Source of the DNA: an uncultured Oscillospiraceae bacterium
GTDB lineage: Bacteria; Bacillota; Clostridia; Oscillospirales; Oscillospiraceae
Assembly: GCA_944387225.1 (NCBI GenBank)
Contig: CALXDY010000073.1
Span: forward strand, 1-38,646
Reading direction: 5' to 3'
DNA: 38,646 bases
The stretch's first letter is position 1. Every line of letters starts with the position of its first letter. A model generated the notes under the pieces. It was not told the DNA's origin. It saw only the letters and a program-made list of their open reading frames with translations, and searched no databases. Below, in pieces: positions 8,146 through 15,199 of this stretch. Position numbers and translations under genes: made by a program.

Positions 8146-9806
8146 GTTAGGGTATAACCGTCCAGGATAGACTGCTCCTCCTGGCTCACCGCATGGTCGA
8201 TGGTCACCTGGTCGCCTACGTTGAGGATCACCGCCTCCGGATTCTGAGCGGCAGACAGGGAATAGAAGACCTCTTCCCCCTCCAGGCGGACAAAGTAGTA
8301 GGTGTTGCCGTCCAGCACCGCCGAGCGGATCTCCGCCACAGTGCCCTGGGCCTGGGTGGAGGGAAGCTCCTCGGTCTGCGTAATGCCGCCCTCTGTGAGC
8401 ATGCGGATATACTGCTGCTCACACTGGGAGACGGTGGAGCCGGTAGCCACGATCTGGTACTGAGCCACGTTGACCATGGCATACATCTTCACCAGGTTGG
8501 CCTGATCCTTCAGGGGAATGAAATACGTGGGCTGGCCGGAGATGTTCAGCAGCAGAGGGAAGGTTGCGGTGTAGCCAAGATCCTGCACCACACCCTGAGC
8601 CGACACCTGGGCGGCGTACTCCGTGGCGCCGGGAGCGCTGTAGAACTTGGTCTCCTTGGTGCGCTGGTTGCTCAGCAGGAAGCCCAGGTTAGACTGGTCG
8701 GCATTGGCGGAGGTGATGCCAGTGTAGACATAGACGTCGTCATTCAGGGCGATATAGTTATAGCCCTGGGTGGTTACCGTCACGTCCCGCTGGCCCAGAA
8801 TGGAGTTGATAAAGCCGTTGACCAGGGTGCCGTAGTAATCATACTGCTGCATAATCAGCTGAGGGGTATAGACGTTATCCACCCAGCTGGGCACTTCCTC
8901 GTAATACTGGCTCTCGCCGGTGATGGCGTTGCACAGCACCGCTCCCTTGATGTCCGTACCACCGAACAGCCCGATGGTCTTCACCATCCGGGGAGCCACC
9001 CACCAGGGCTGACCCTCCTCGTCGATCTCAAACCGGGGGGTGGAGAACATGAAGGTGGGATACTGGAACCGGAGATGACGGTAGATATTCCGGTTCAGGG
9101 GCTCGGAGAAGGAATACTTGATTCCCTCCTGCAGGCGCACCACCTGGGCCTCCTGGGTCACCATGTCCACCAGCACATAGGCGGGCAGGCCCTCGCCCCG
9201 GTTGGTAAACCACTTGATCAGATCGGCGTAGGCCACGGGAGCCACCCGCACAGGACGGCCCTGGTAGTTGATCTGGGTGGAGTCGCCGGCGTACTCAAAC
9301 TGGCTGACCATGTCGCTGAGGGTACCCATCTGGCGATCCCCCAGATACTCCGCCGAATCCCTGTCCAGGGTAGGAATCTCATTAAAGGAAATCTGGCTGA
9401 TGTCCTGGGCAAACTCGCCGTTTTCCACGGTAAGCAGCTCCCGGTAGGCCCCTGCCCGGAAAATAGGCATGGAGATGATCTGCCCCAGGAAGGCGCCCAC
9501 CACCACAACCACCATCAGGATCCCCACGGGCAGGCACTGCTGCTTAATAAAGCGCAGATATTCCCGCATGGACACTCTGCCCTTTTGCCCAACTCCCTGC
9601 ATCCCGGAGGTCACCAGGGCAGAGAGGATATAGACAAAGCACAGCATAAACAGGAAGGTGTAAAACTCCGTGGACTGGGGATTGATGGCGGGCAGGGCCA
9701 GATAGAAGTAGATAAACCCTACCACCGCCGTCACAATCAGGTTCAACAGGATCTTGCCCGCCTTACCTGACGGGACGCGGGCCATTTTATCCGATGTATC
9801 ACGCAA
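8133..9806 (-). CDS. membrane protein with three N-terminal helices and a large outer domain, function unknown
   Basis: I do not recognise this 557-residue protein. Three hydrophobic segments are clear: about 18-40 (LLNLIVTAVVGFIYFYLALP), 49-68 (FLFMLCFVYILSALV) and 93-112 (VGILMVVVVVGAFLGQII). About 440 residues follow with no further membrane segment and are probably extracytoplasmic. This outer part is rich in aromatic and beta-type sequence and has no catalytic motif that I can name. The start is TTG at 9806, with AAGGAG 9 bases upstream; a later ATG gives MARVPSGK. The promoter is TTGATT-17-TATACT. The last codons and the stop lie inside a dispersed palindromic repeat, so the native C-terminus may have been altered. 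It is monocistronic and divergent from the CBS protein. Confidence 0.75.
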   Translation of the reverse strand: MRDTSDKMARVPSGKAGKILLNLIVTAVVGFIYFYLALPAINPQSTEFYTFLFMLCFVYILSALVTSGMQGVGQKGRVSMREYLRFIKQQCLPVGILMVVVVVGAFLGQIISMPIFRAGAYRELLTVENGEFAQDISQISFNEIPTLDRDSAEYLGDRQMGTLSDMVSQFEYAGDSTQINYQGRPVRVAPVAYADLIKWFTNRGEGLPAYVLVDMVTQEAQVVRLQEGIKYSFSEPLNRNIYRHLRFQYPTFMFSTPRFEIDEEGQPWWVAPRMVKTIGLFGGTDIKGAVLCNAITGESQYYEEVPSWVDNVYTPQLIMQQYDYYGTLVNGFINSILGQRDVTVTTQGYNYIALNDDVYVYTGITSANADQSNLGFLLSNQRTKETKFYSAPGATEYAAQVSAQGVVQDLGYTATFPLLLNISGQPTYFIPLKDQANLVKMYAMVNVAQYQIVATGSTVSQCEQQYIRMLTEGGITQTEELPSTQAQGTVAEIRSAVLDGNTYYFVRLEGEEVFYSLSAAQNPEAVILNVGDQVTIDHAVSQEEQSILDGYTLTLLS

Positions 9807-9868
9807 TGGAATCTTCTCCTTGTCCGGGCTGCCGCCCTATGGCAGAAACAACCCTATGAAATGATGCA

Positions 9869-9897
9869 AGTATACCCGTTTTTGACCAAAAAATCAA
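9869..9897 (-). promoter_or_regulatory. promoter of the three-helix membrane protein
   Basis: On the minus strand TTGATT and TATACT have a 17-base spacer. The leader to the TTG start is about 55 bases and contains a small GGGC/GCCC hairpin. Confidence 0.65.
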
Positions 9898-10020
9898 CCG
9901 AAATTCCCCACCCCGTTTGTGAAGATTTGGTTAAGCCCATTTCCAAGCCCAACAGAGTATGGGAAAAGGGAAATTGTGCCATACTGTATGAAAACAGAAA
10001 AGGGAAAGGTGGTTTACCAC

Positions 10021-10449
10021 ATGAACGTAAAGGAATTGATGAATCCCGCCGTGGTCACCATTGAGCCTGCCTCCTCCGCTGCCCTGGCTGCCCGGCTGAT
10101 CAGCCGACACAACGTGGGGGCCCTGCCGGTGTGCGGGCCGGACCGGAAGCTGCGGGGTATGGTGACCGACCGGGACATCATCCTGCGGTGCATCGCCGCG
10201 GAGGAGGATCCCGCCCAAACCCCGGTACGGGACATTATGACCCGGGGCTGCGTCACTGTCTCCCCGGGGGACGACTGCCGCCAGGCCGCCCGGATCATGG
10301 CCGCCCAGCAGGTGCGCCGCCTGCCAGTGGTAGAAGAGGGAAAGCTGGTGGGCATCGTCTCCCTGGCCGACCTGGCCCGGAGCCAGCGCTACGACATGGA
10401 GGCGGCCCAGGCACTGGGGGAGATCTCTGAGAATATCCTCCGGCGGTGA
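10021..10449 (+). CDS. two-CBS-domain protein
   Basis: This small cytoplasmic protein (142 residues) consists of a tandem CBS pair, a module that usually binds adenine nucleotides and senses energy state. CBS1 covers about residues 6-62 (MNPAVVTIEP to GMVTDRDIILR). CBS2 covers about 74-128 (MTRGCVTVSP to GIVSLADLARS). No partner catalytic domain is attached. The ATG at 10021 is chosen because AAAGGTGG lies 8 bases upstream; longer in-frame starts at 9919 and 9988 would add residues unlike the family. Stand-alone CBS pairs often bind to or regulate another enzyme, but nothing nearby points to the partner. The promoter was not convincingly located. Confidence 0.88.
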   Translation: MNVKELMNPAVVTIEPASSAALAARLISRHNVGALPVCGPDRKLRGMVTDRDIILRCIAAEEDPAQTPVRDIMTRGCVTVSPGDDCRQAARIMAAQQVRRLPVVEEGKLVGIVSLADLARSQRYDMEAAQALGEISENILRR

Positions 10450-10451
10450 AA

Positions 10452-10482
10452 ACGGCCCGGCGCTGAGACAGCGTCGGGCCGT
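10452..10482 (-). terminator. terminator of lspA-rluD
   Basis: A 13-bp stem with one G-U pair (10452-10464 with 10470-10482) is followed on the minus strand by TTTT. It starts just past the rluD stop codon and may also serve the convergent CBS gene. Confidence 0.75.
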
Positions 10483-10486
10483 GGCT

Positions 10487-11395
10487 TTACCGATCGATTT
10501 TGTTCAGCACCGCCTGAAACCAGTCGGGCAGGGGGCACTCCAGCTCCACCAGCTTCCCTGTGGTGGGATGGACAAATTTCAGCTTTCTGGCATGGAGACA
10601 CTGTCCCGCCAGGCCGGGATAGGGCTTTTTGCTGCCGTACACCACGTCACCCAGCAGGGGATGGCCCAGGGAGGCCAGATGCACCCGAATCTGGTGGGTG
10701 CGCCCCGTCTCCAGACGGCACTCCACATGGGTATAGCCGGGGTAGCGGGCCAGCACCGACCAGTGGGTCACCGCCGCCCGTCCGTTTTTGGGGTCGACAG
10801 CCATCTTTTTCCGATCCACCGGATGGCGGCCAATAGGTGCATCCACCGTACCGGAATCCGCCCGGAGATTGCCCACTGCCACCGCTTCATACACCCGGGC
10901 CAGGGAGTGATCCTGCAGCTGCTCCGCCAGAGCCAGGTGGGCCCGGTCATTTTTCGCGGCGATGATCAATCCGGAGGTGTCCCGGTCAATGCGGTGGACG
11001 ATGCCGGGGCGGAGCTGGCCGTTGATCCCCGACAGAGAGTCGCCGCAGTGGTACAGCAAAGCGTTGACCAGGGTGCCATCAGGATGGCCGGGGGCGGGAT
11101 GCACCACCATGCCCACCGGCTTGTTGATGACAATCACATCCCCGTCCTCGTACACCACATCCAGGGGAATATTCTGGGGCACTACATCCACCGGCTGGGG
11201 ATCAGGCACCGTTACGGTCACCTCATCTCCGGGGACCGTTTTGCTGTTCTTTTTCCACGTCTTGCCGCCGCAGACCGCCGCACCCTCCTCCAGCAGCCGC
11301 TGGGCCGCCGAGCGGGTCAGCCCCTCTATGCTCCGGGCCAGGAAGGCGTCCGCCCGCTCACCGGCCCGGTCGGCAATCAGATGATACTCCGCCAT
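10487..11395 (-). CDS. RluA/RluD-family pseudouridine synthase
   Basis: This enzyme isomerises specific uridines to pseudouridine, most likely in 23S rRNA helix 69 if it is the RluD ortholog. The 302-residue protein has an N-terminal S4-like RNA-binding region (residues 15-65). The RluA-family active site is HRIDRDTSG at 134-142, with Asp137 as the catalytic nucleophile. NKPVGMVVHP (91-100) and the later ETGRTHQIRVHL motif are also typical. The gene starts 3 bases after the lspA stop, so the two are translationally linked. In Firmicutes the lspA-rluD (ylyB) pair commonly precedes pyrR; pyrR is not here. The exact target uridine is not determined. Confidence 0.92.
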   Translation of the reverse strand: MAEYHLIADRAGERADAFLARSIEGLTRSAAQRLLEEGAAVCGGKTWKKNSKTVPGDEVTVTVPDPQPVDVVPQNIPLDVVYEDGDVIVINKPVGMVVHPAPGHPDGTLVNALLYHCGDSLSGINGQLRPGIVHRIDRDTSGLIIAAKNDRAHLALAEQLQDHSLARVYEAVAVGNLRADSGTVDAPIGRHPVDRKKMAVDPKNGRAAVTHWSVLARYPGYTHVECRLETGRTHQIRVHLASLGHPLLGDVVYGSKKPYPGLAGQCLHARKLKFVHPTTGKLVELECPLPDWFQAVLNKIDR

Positions 11396-11398
11396 GCC

Positions 11399-11860
11399 TT
11401 ACTTCACCCCATGCTCCAGCCTGTCCGCCAGGAACATGTAGTACAGGGCGGCGGCGATCCCGCCCACCACCACAAAGACATCGGCCACGTTGAATACCGC
11501 GAAATTCATGAACAGCACATGGAACATGTCCACTACGTATTGCAGCCGCACCCGGTCAATCAGATTGCCAATGGCTCCCGCCAGCAGCAGGGTGAGGGAG
11601 AGCCGTCCCAGAGGGTGGCGGAAGAAGCCCTTCCATAGAGCTACGGCCAGGATCACCGAAACCACCAGGGAAATCATGGTCAGAATCCAGGTATGCTCCG
11701 AAAAGATGGAAAAGGCCGCGCCGGTGTTCTGCACATAGGTCAGATCCATGATGTAGGGTAGGAAAGGCACGTGCTCCCCCAGGGGGATGTTGGCCACCAC
11801 CAGATATTTTACCACCTGATCCAGGGCCACCAGGATCAGGACAAGCAGGGCGTACAGCAT
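11399..11860 (-). CDS. lspA: lipoprotein signal peptidase (signal peptidase II)
   Basis: This inner-membrane aspartyl protease cleaves the signal peptide of prolipoproteins after Lgt has added diacylglycerol. The 153-residue protein has four hydrophobic segments. Family motifs are DQVVKYLV at 14-21, NTGAAFS at 45-51, GNLIDRV at 98-104 and FNVADVF at 123-129. Asp102 and Asp127 are the catalytic pair. GAGGAG lies 8 bases before the ATG. It is the first gene of a two-gene operon with the RluA-family synthase. Its promoter carries a perfect 17-bp palindrome, so expression may be repressed by an unidentified factor. Confidence 0.96.
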   Translation of the reverse strand: MLYALLVLILVALDQVVKYLVVANIPLGEHVPFLPYIMDLTYVQNTGAAFSIFSEHTWILTMISLVVSVILAVALWKGFFRHPLGRLSLTLLLAGAIGNLIDRVRLQYVVDMFHVLFMNFAVFNVADVFVVVGGIAAALYYMFLADRLEHGVK

Positions 11861-11903
11861 AGCAGGTTCTCCTCACGGACAGGTTTACAGAATATACGCC
11901 ATC

Positions 11904-11932
11904 ATTCTATCATGTTCTTCCAGGAAGAACAA
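11904..11932 (-). promoter_or_regulatory. promoter of lspA
   Basis: On the minus strand TTGTTC and TAGAAT have a 17-base spacer, and TGA precedes the -10. The -35 overlaps a palindrome at 11914-11930. Confidence 0.7.
11914..11930. promoter_or_regulatory. 17-bp palindrome in the lspA promoter, candidate operator
   Basis: GTTCTTCCAGGAAGAAC is a perfect inverted repeat with a one-base centre. It overlaps the -35 hexamer and most of the spacer, upstream of the transcription start, so it can only act at the DNA level. The regulator is unknown. Confidence 0.45.
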
Positions 11933-11969
11933 CGGGAATTTTCCGGAATTTGATCAAATTTTGCGATGG

Positions 11970-12008
11970 AAAAACGCGCCCCCCTGTGCTGCTGCACAGG
12001 GGGGCGCG
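11970..12008 (-). terminator. terminator of rpsO-pnp
   Basis: A perfect 15-bp GC-rich stem (11975-11989 with 11994-12008, loop of 4) is followed on the minus strand by five T. It lies 21 bases past the pnp stop codon. Confidence 0.9.
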
Positions 12009-12029
12009 AGACAGTTTTGAGAAACCTGA

Positions 12030-14180
12030 TTATTTCACGGCCTCGCCGGCGGCCTTCTTGGCCTTGATCTCCTTCACGGCGTCCTTGTAGCTCAGGTTGA
12101 CGCGGCCCTTGTCGTCGATCTCGGTGACCTTGACCCAGATCATATCGCCGATGTTCACCACGTCCTCCACCTTCTCCACACGGTGGTCGGCCAGCTTGGA
12201 AATGTGAACCATGCCGTCCTTACCGGGAGCCAGCTCTACGAAAGCGCCGAACTGGAGGATGCGAACCACCTTGCCGTAGTACAGCTCGCCCACCTGGGGA
12301 ACGAACACGATGGTCTCGATCATCTTCTTGGCGGCGTCGCAGGCCTCGGCGTTGGGGGAGGCGATGTGAATGGTGCCGTCATCCTCGATGTCCACAGTGG
12401 CGCCGGACTCAGCGGTGATCTTCTGAATCACGGAGCCGCCCTTGCCGATGACCTCACGGATCTTGTCGGGGTCGATCTTCAGGGTGATCATCTTGGGGGC
12501 ATACTTGCTCACCTCGGCCCGGGGGGCGGAGATGCAGGGCAGCATGATCTCGTCCAGGATGGCGAAGCGGGCGTCCTTGGTGATCTCCAGAGCTTCCTTG
12601 ATGATCTCATGGGTCAGGCCGTCGTTCTTCAGGTCCATCTGGATGGCGGTGATACCGGCCTTGGTGCCGGCCACCTTGAAGTCCATCTCGCCGTGGAAGT
12701 CCTCCACGCCCTGGATGTCGATGAAGGTGGTGAAGCCGCCGTTGTCGTCCTGGATCAGGCCGCAGGAAATGCCGGCCACAGGGGCCTTAATGGGCACACC
12801 GGCGTCCATGAGGGCCAGGGTGGAGCCGCAAATGGAGCCCTGAGAGGTGGAACCGTTGGAGGACAGCACCTCGGAGACGACGCGGATGGCGTAGGGGAAC
12901 TCCTCCTGGCTGGGCAGCACAGGCAGCAGAGCACGCTCAGCCAGCGCGCCGTGGCCATACTCCCGGCGGTTGGTGGAACGGGGAGCACGGGCCTCGCCCA
13001 CAGAGTAGGGGGGGAAGTTATAGTGGTGCATATACCGCTTCTCGGTCTCCTCCCAGATGGTGTCCAGCTTCTGAGAGGCAGCCAGGGTGTTCAGAGTACA
13101 CACGGACAGCACCTGGGTCTGACCACGGGTGAACAGGCCGGAGCCGTGGACACGGGGCAGCACACCCACCTCGGCGGCCAGGGGACGGATCTCGTTCTTG
13201 GCGCGGCCGTCCACACGGTGGCCCTCCAGCAGCCAGGCCTTGACGATCTTCTTCTGGAACTTGTAGGTGAACTCCTCCAGATACTGATCCATATCGGGAT
13301 ACTGCTCCAGATACTTTTCGTGCCACTTATCGATCATGGCGTTCCAGCGGGTCTCACGGACATTCTTGTCATCGGTGTCCATGGCGGCCTTGGCCTCGTC
13401 CATGAACTCGTCCACGATCTTGTCGAACAGCTCCTGGTTGAACTGGGCATGCTCGTACTCCATCTTGGGCTTGCCGATCTCGGCCACGATCTGGTTGATG
13501 AAGTCGATCTGCTTCTTGATCTCCTCATGGGCCTTGACGATACCGGCGTACATGATCTCGTCGGGGATCTCGTCGGCGCCGGCCTCGATCATAACCACCT
13601 TCTCGGCGGTGGCGGCCACGGTCACGTCCATGCGAGAGGTCTTGCGCTGCTCCTGGTTGGGGTTGAGGACGATCTGGCCGTCGCAGTAGCCCACCTCCAG
13701 ACAGCCGATGGGGCCGGCGAAGGGGATCTCGGAGTAGCTGACGCAGGCGGAGGCGCCGATCATGGCAGCCACCTCGGGGGAGCAGTCATAATCCACGCTC
13801 ATCACGGTGCACTGGATGCACACGTCGTTGCGGAAATCGTAGGGGAACAGGGGACGCATGGGCCGGTCGATCAGGCGGCTGGCCAGCACGGCGGGCAGAG
13901 AGGGGCGGCCCTCACGGCGCATGAAGGAGCCGGGAATGCGGCCCACGGCGTACAGCTTCTCCTCAAACTCCACGCTGAGGGGGAAGAAGTCGATGCCGTC
14001 CCGGGGACGGGGAGCCACGGTGACGGCCACCATCACGGTGGTGTCGCCGTACTTGACCATGGCGCTGGCGCTGGCCAGCTCAGCCACCTTGCCCACCTCG
14101 ATGGTCAGGGGACGGCCGCACAGGTCCATGGTCCAACTCTTGAAGTTGTTAAACTGCTTGTGCTTAATAACGGTTGACAT
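12030..14180 (-). CDS. pnp: polyribonucleotide nucleotidyltransferase (PNPase)
   Basis: This 3'-5' phosphorolytic exoribonuclease acts in mRNA decay, probably as a trimer. The 716-residue protein has two RNase PH domains (about 10-140 and 310-540) flanking a helical linker. A KH domain carries IGKGGSVIQKI near residue 580. An S1 domain starting GELYYGKVVRILQFGAFVEL near residue 630 follows. The ATG at 14180 (MSTVIKHKQF) is chosen over an in-frame extension of 31 codons, because AAAAGGAG lies 8-9 bases upstream and the extension is not family-like. It follows rpsO as in many bacteria. The gap between them holds a long imperfect RNA stem that could be the processing site for autocontrol. Confidence 0.96.
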   Translation of the reverse strand: MSTVIKHKQFNNFKSWTMDLCGRPLTIEVGKVAELASASAMVKYGDTTVMVAVTVAPRPRDGIDFFPLSVEFEEKLYAVGRIPGSFMRREGRPSLPAVLASRLIDRPMRPLFPYDFRNDVCIQCTVMSVDYDCSPEVAAMIGASACVSYSEIPFAGPIGCLEVGYCDGQIVLNPNQEQRKTSRMDVTVAATAEKVVMIEAGADEIPDEIMYAGIVKAHEEIKKQIDFINQIVAEIGKPKMEYEHAQFNQELFDKIVDEFMDEAKAAMDTDDKNVRETRWNAMIDKWHEKYLEQYPDMDQYLEEFTYKFQKKIVKAWLLEGHRVDGRAKNEIRPLAAEVGVLPRVHGSGLFTRGQTQVLSVCTLNTLAASQKLDTIWEETEKRYMHHYNFPPYSVGEARAPRSTNRREYGHGALAERALLPVLPSQEEFPYAIRVVSEVLSSNGSTSQGSICGSTLALMDAGVPIKAPVAGISCGLIQDDNGGFTTFIDIQGVEDFHGEMDFKVAGTKAGITAIQMDLKNDGLTHEIIKEALEITKDARFAILDEIMLPCISAPRAEVSKYAPKMITLKIDPDKIREVIGKGGSVIQKITAESGATVDIEDDGTIHIASPNAEACDAAKKMIETIVFVPQVGELYYGKVVRILQFGAFVELAPGKDGMVHISKLADHRVEKVEDVVNIGDMIWVKVTEIDDKGRVNLSYKDAVKEIKAKKAAGEAVK

Positions 14181-14226
14181 GTCGACACTCCTTTTCGTTT
14201 CGTTTTCCGGAGCCATAAGCCAACTC

Positions 14227-14281
14227 TTTAGCACTTGAAACCAGGTTCGGGCCGGGCTCAAGCCCAGTTTCAACTGCTAAA
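14227..14281 (-). promoter_or_regulatory. long RNA stem in the pnp leader
   Basis: Bases 14227-14241 pair with 14267-14281 (TTTAGCAcTTGAAAC with GTTTCAAcTGCTAAA), giving 14 bp interrupted by one mismatch. An inner GGGCT/AGCCC hairpin sits at 14254-14265. No T run follows, so it is not a simple terminator. It ends 46 bases before the pnp ATG. Its position matches the RNase III-cleaved stem of the Escherichia coli pnp leader. Confidence 0.55.
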
Positions 14282-14324
14282 AAAGCGGCGTGGCTCCAGA
14301 TTTGGCTTTGGGTTTAGATGTGAA

Positions 14325-14356
14325 CATAGGGCAGCGCGGAACCACGCTGCCCTATG
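14325..14356 (-). other. 12-bp hairpin just after rpsO
   Basis: CATAGGGCAGCG (14325-14336) pairs perfectly with 14345-14356, with an 8-base loop, 10 bases past the rpsO stop codon. There is no T run, so it looks like an mRNA 3'-end stabiliser or processing stem that lets transcription continue into pnp. Confidence 0.5.
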
Positions 14357-14366
14357 AGGCACAATC

Positions 14367-14633
14367 TTACTTACGGATGCCCAGCTTGGCGATGATAGCG
14401 CGGTAACGCTCCACGTCCTTGGCCATCAGATAGTCCAGCATCGTGCGGCGCTTACCGACCATCTTCAGCAGACCACGGCGGGAGTGGTTGTCCTGCTTGT
14501 GAATCTTCAGGTGCTCGGTCAGCTCGTTGATGCGGGCGGTCAGAATGGCGATCTGAACCTCGGGGGAGCCGGTGTCAGTGGGATGGGTGCGGTTGGCCTC
14601 AATAACGGCAGTCTTTTCGTCCTTGCGGATCAT
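14367..14633 (-). CDS. rpsO: 30S ribosomal protein S15
   Basis: S15 is a small-subunit protein that binds 16S rRNA helices 20-22 early in assembly. The 88-residue product has the family core: [20 protein letters not shown], then [19 protein letters not shown]. It ends [12 protein letters not shown]. The ATG at 14633 (MIRKDEK) is chosen because this is the normal family start and AAAGGTGG lies upstream; 30 additional in-frame codons upstream are not family-like. It is transcribed with pnp from the promoter at 14764-14792. The leader of about 125 bases is long enough to hold the autoregulatory structure that S15 binds in other bacteria. Confidence 0.97.
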   Translation of the reverse strand: MIRKDEKTAVIEANRTHPTDTGSPEVQIAILTARINELTEHLKIHKQDNHSRRGLLKMVGKRRTMLDYLMAKDVERYRAIIAKLGIRK

Positions 14634-14757
14634 GTTTGGTTTCCACCTTTCTGTAATAGTCCCCAATGGGCTGCGTAGCGGGTGGGTGTCGCCCCGTCCT
14701 GGCGGACAGGCTGTGTCCCGCAACGAAGCGGATGGGCAGTCTACGCCCTTTGGCGTA
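14634..14757 (-). promoter_or_regulatory. rpsO leader, candidate S15 autoregulatory region
   Basis: On the minus strand an outer GCGGG/CCCGC pairing encloses a GTCC-GCCA-GGAC hairpin, with an alternative GGACA/TGTCC pairing. This could form a junction of the kind S15 recognises. The structure was judged by eye only. Confidence 0.35.
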
Positions 14758-14763
14758 CGCCGT

Positions 14764-14792
14764 ACTATATCACAGTTTTGCCCGTCTGTAAA
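14764..14792 (-). promoter_or_regulatory. promoter of rpsO-pnp
   Basis: On the minus strand TTTACA and TATAGT have a 17-base spacer, with TGA before the -10 giving an extended element. Confidence 0.75.
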
Positions 14793-15033
14793 GGAAAAAG
14801 TCGGGATTTCTCTGAAATATTTTTACTTCATCCCCAGAATCCAGGGAAAAAGAAGGCGAAATGTGGTATTCCGCGCTATTTGTGCTGGGGACTCCGGGAG
14901 GTCATTTTTCTCAAACGGGAGGCCATTGTCCACGGTACAAGGACACGTCATTTCTCCAGAATCACTTTATCGTCTGATCGCACACAGCTTTCTCTAATTT
15001 TCTTTCAAAAATGTGCATATAGCTGAAATTCAC
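14793..15033. other. intergenic stretch without recognised features
   Basis: This lies between the divergent rpsO and SLH-protein promoters. It is AT-richer than its surroundings. I see no convincing gene, repeat or structured RNA in it. Confidence 0.5.
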
Positions 15034-15062
15034 TTGTGCGTTTTACCGGTCCATGATAAAAT
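15034..15062 (+). promoter_or_regulatory. promoter of the SLH-domain protein
   Basis: TTGTGC (15034-15039) and TAAAAT (15057-15062) are 17 bases apart, with TGA just before the -10. The 5' leader is about 130 bases and carries a CCGCTC/GAGCGG hairpin near 15153-15171. Confidence 0.7.
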
Positions 15063-15199
15063 AATCCCGTAAAATACCAGAATTACCCTATCTTAGATTA
15101 TGTCCATGGCGCGGCTTGTCCCAGTTGCACTCCACGACCATCAATGGTGAAAACCGCTCCCAAGAGAGCGGAGCATAATAATGAGAGAAGGGATACACG

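Noticed and set aside
9919-10020. Longer start of the CBS protein at 9919
   Set aside because: The extra residues are not CBS-like and the good ribosome binding site precedes 10021.
12183-14177. A 664-codon plus-strand frame antisense to pnp
   Set aside because: Composition is dominated by Gly, Leu, His and Val as expected for antisense of a GC-rich gene; pnp is unambiguous.
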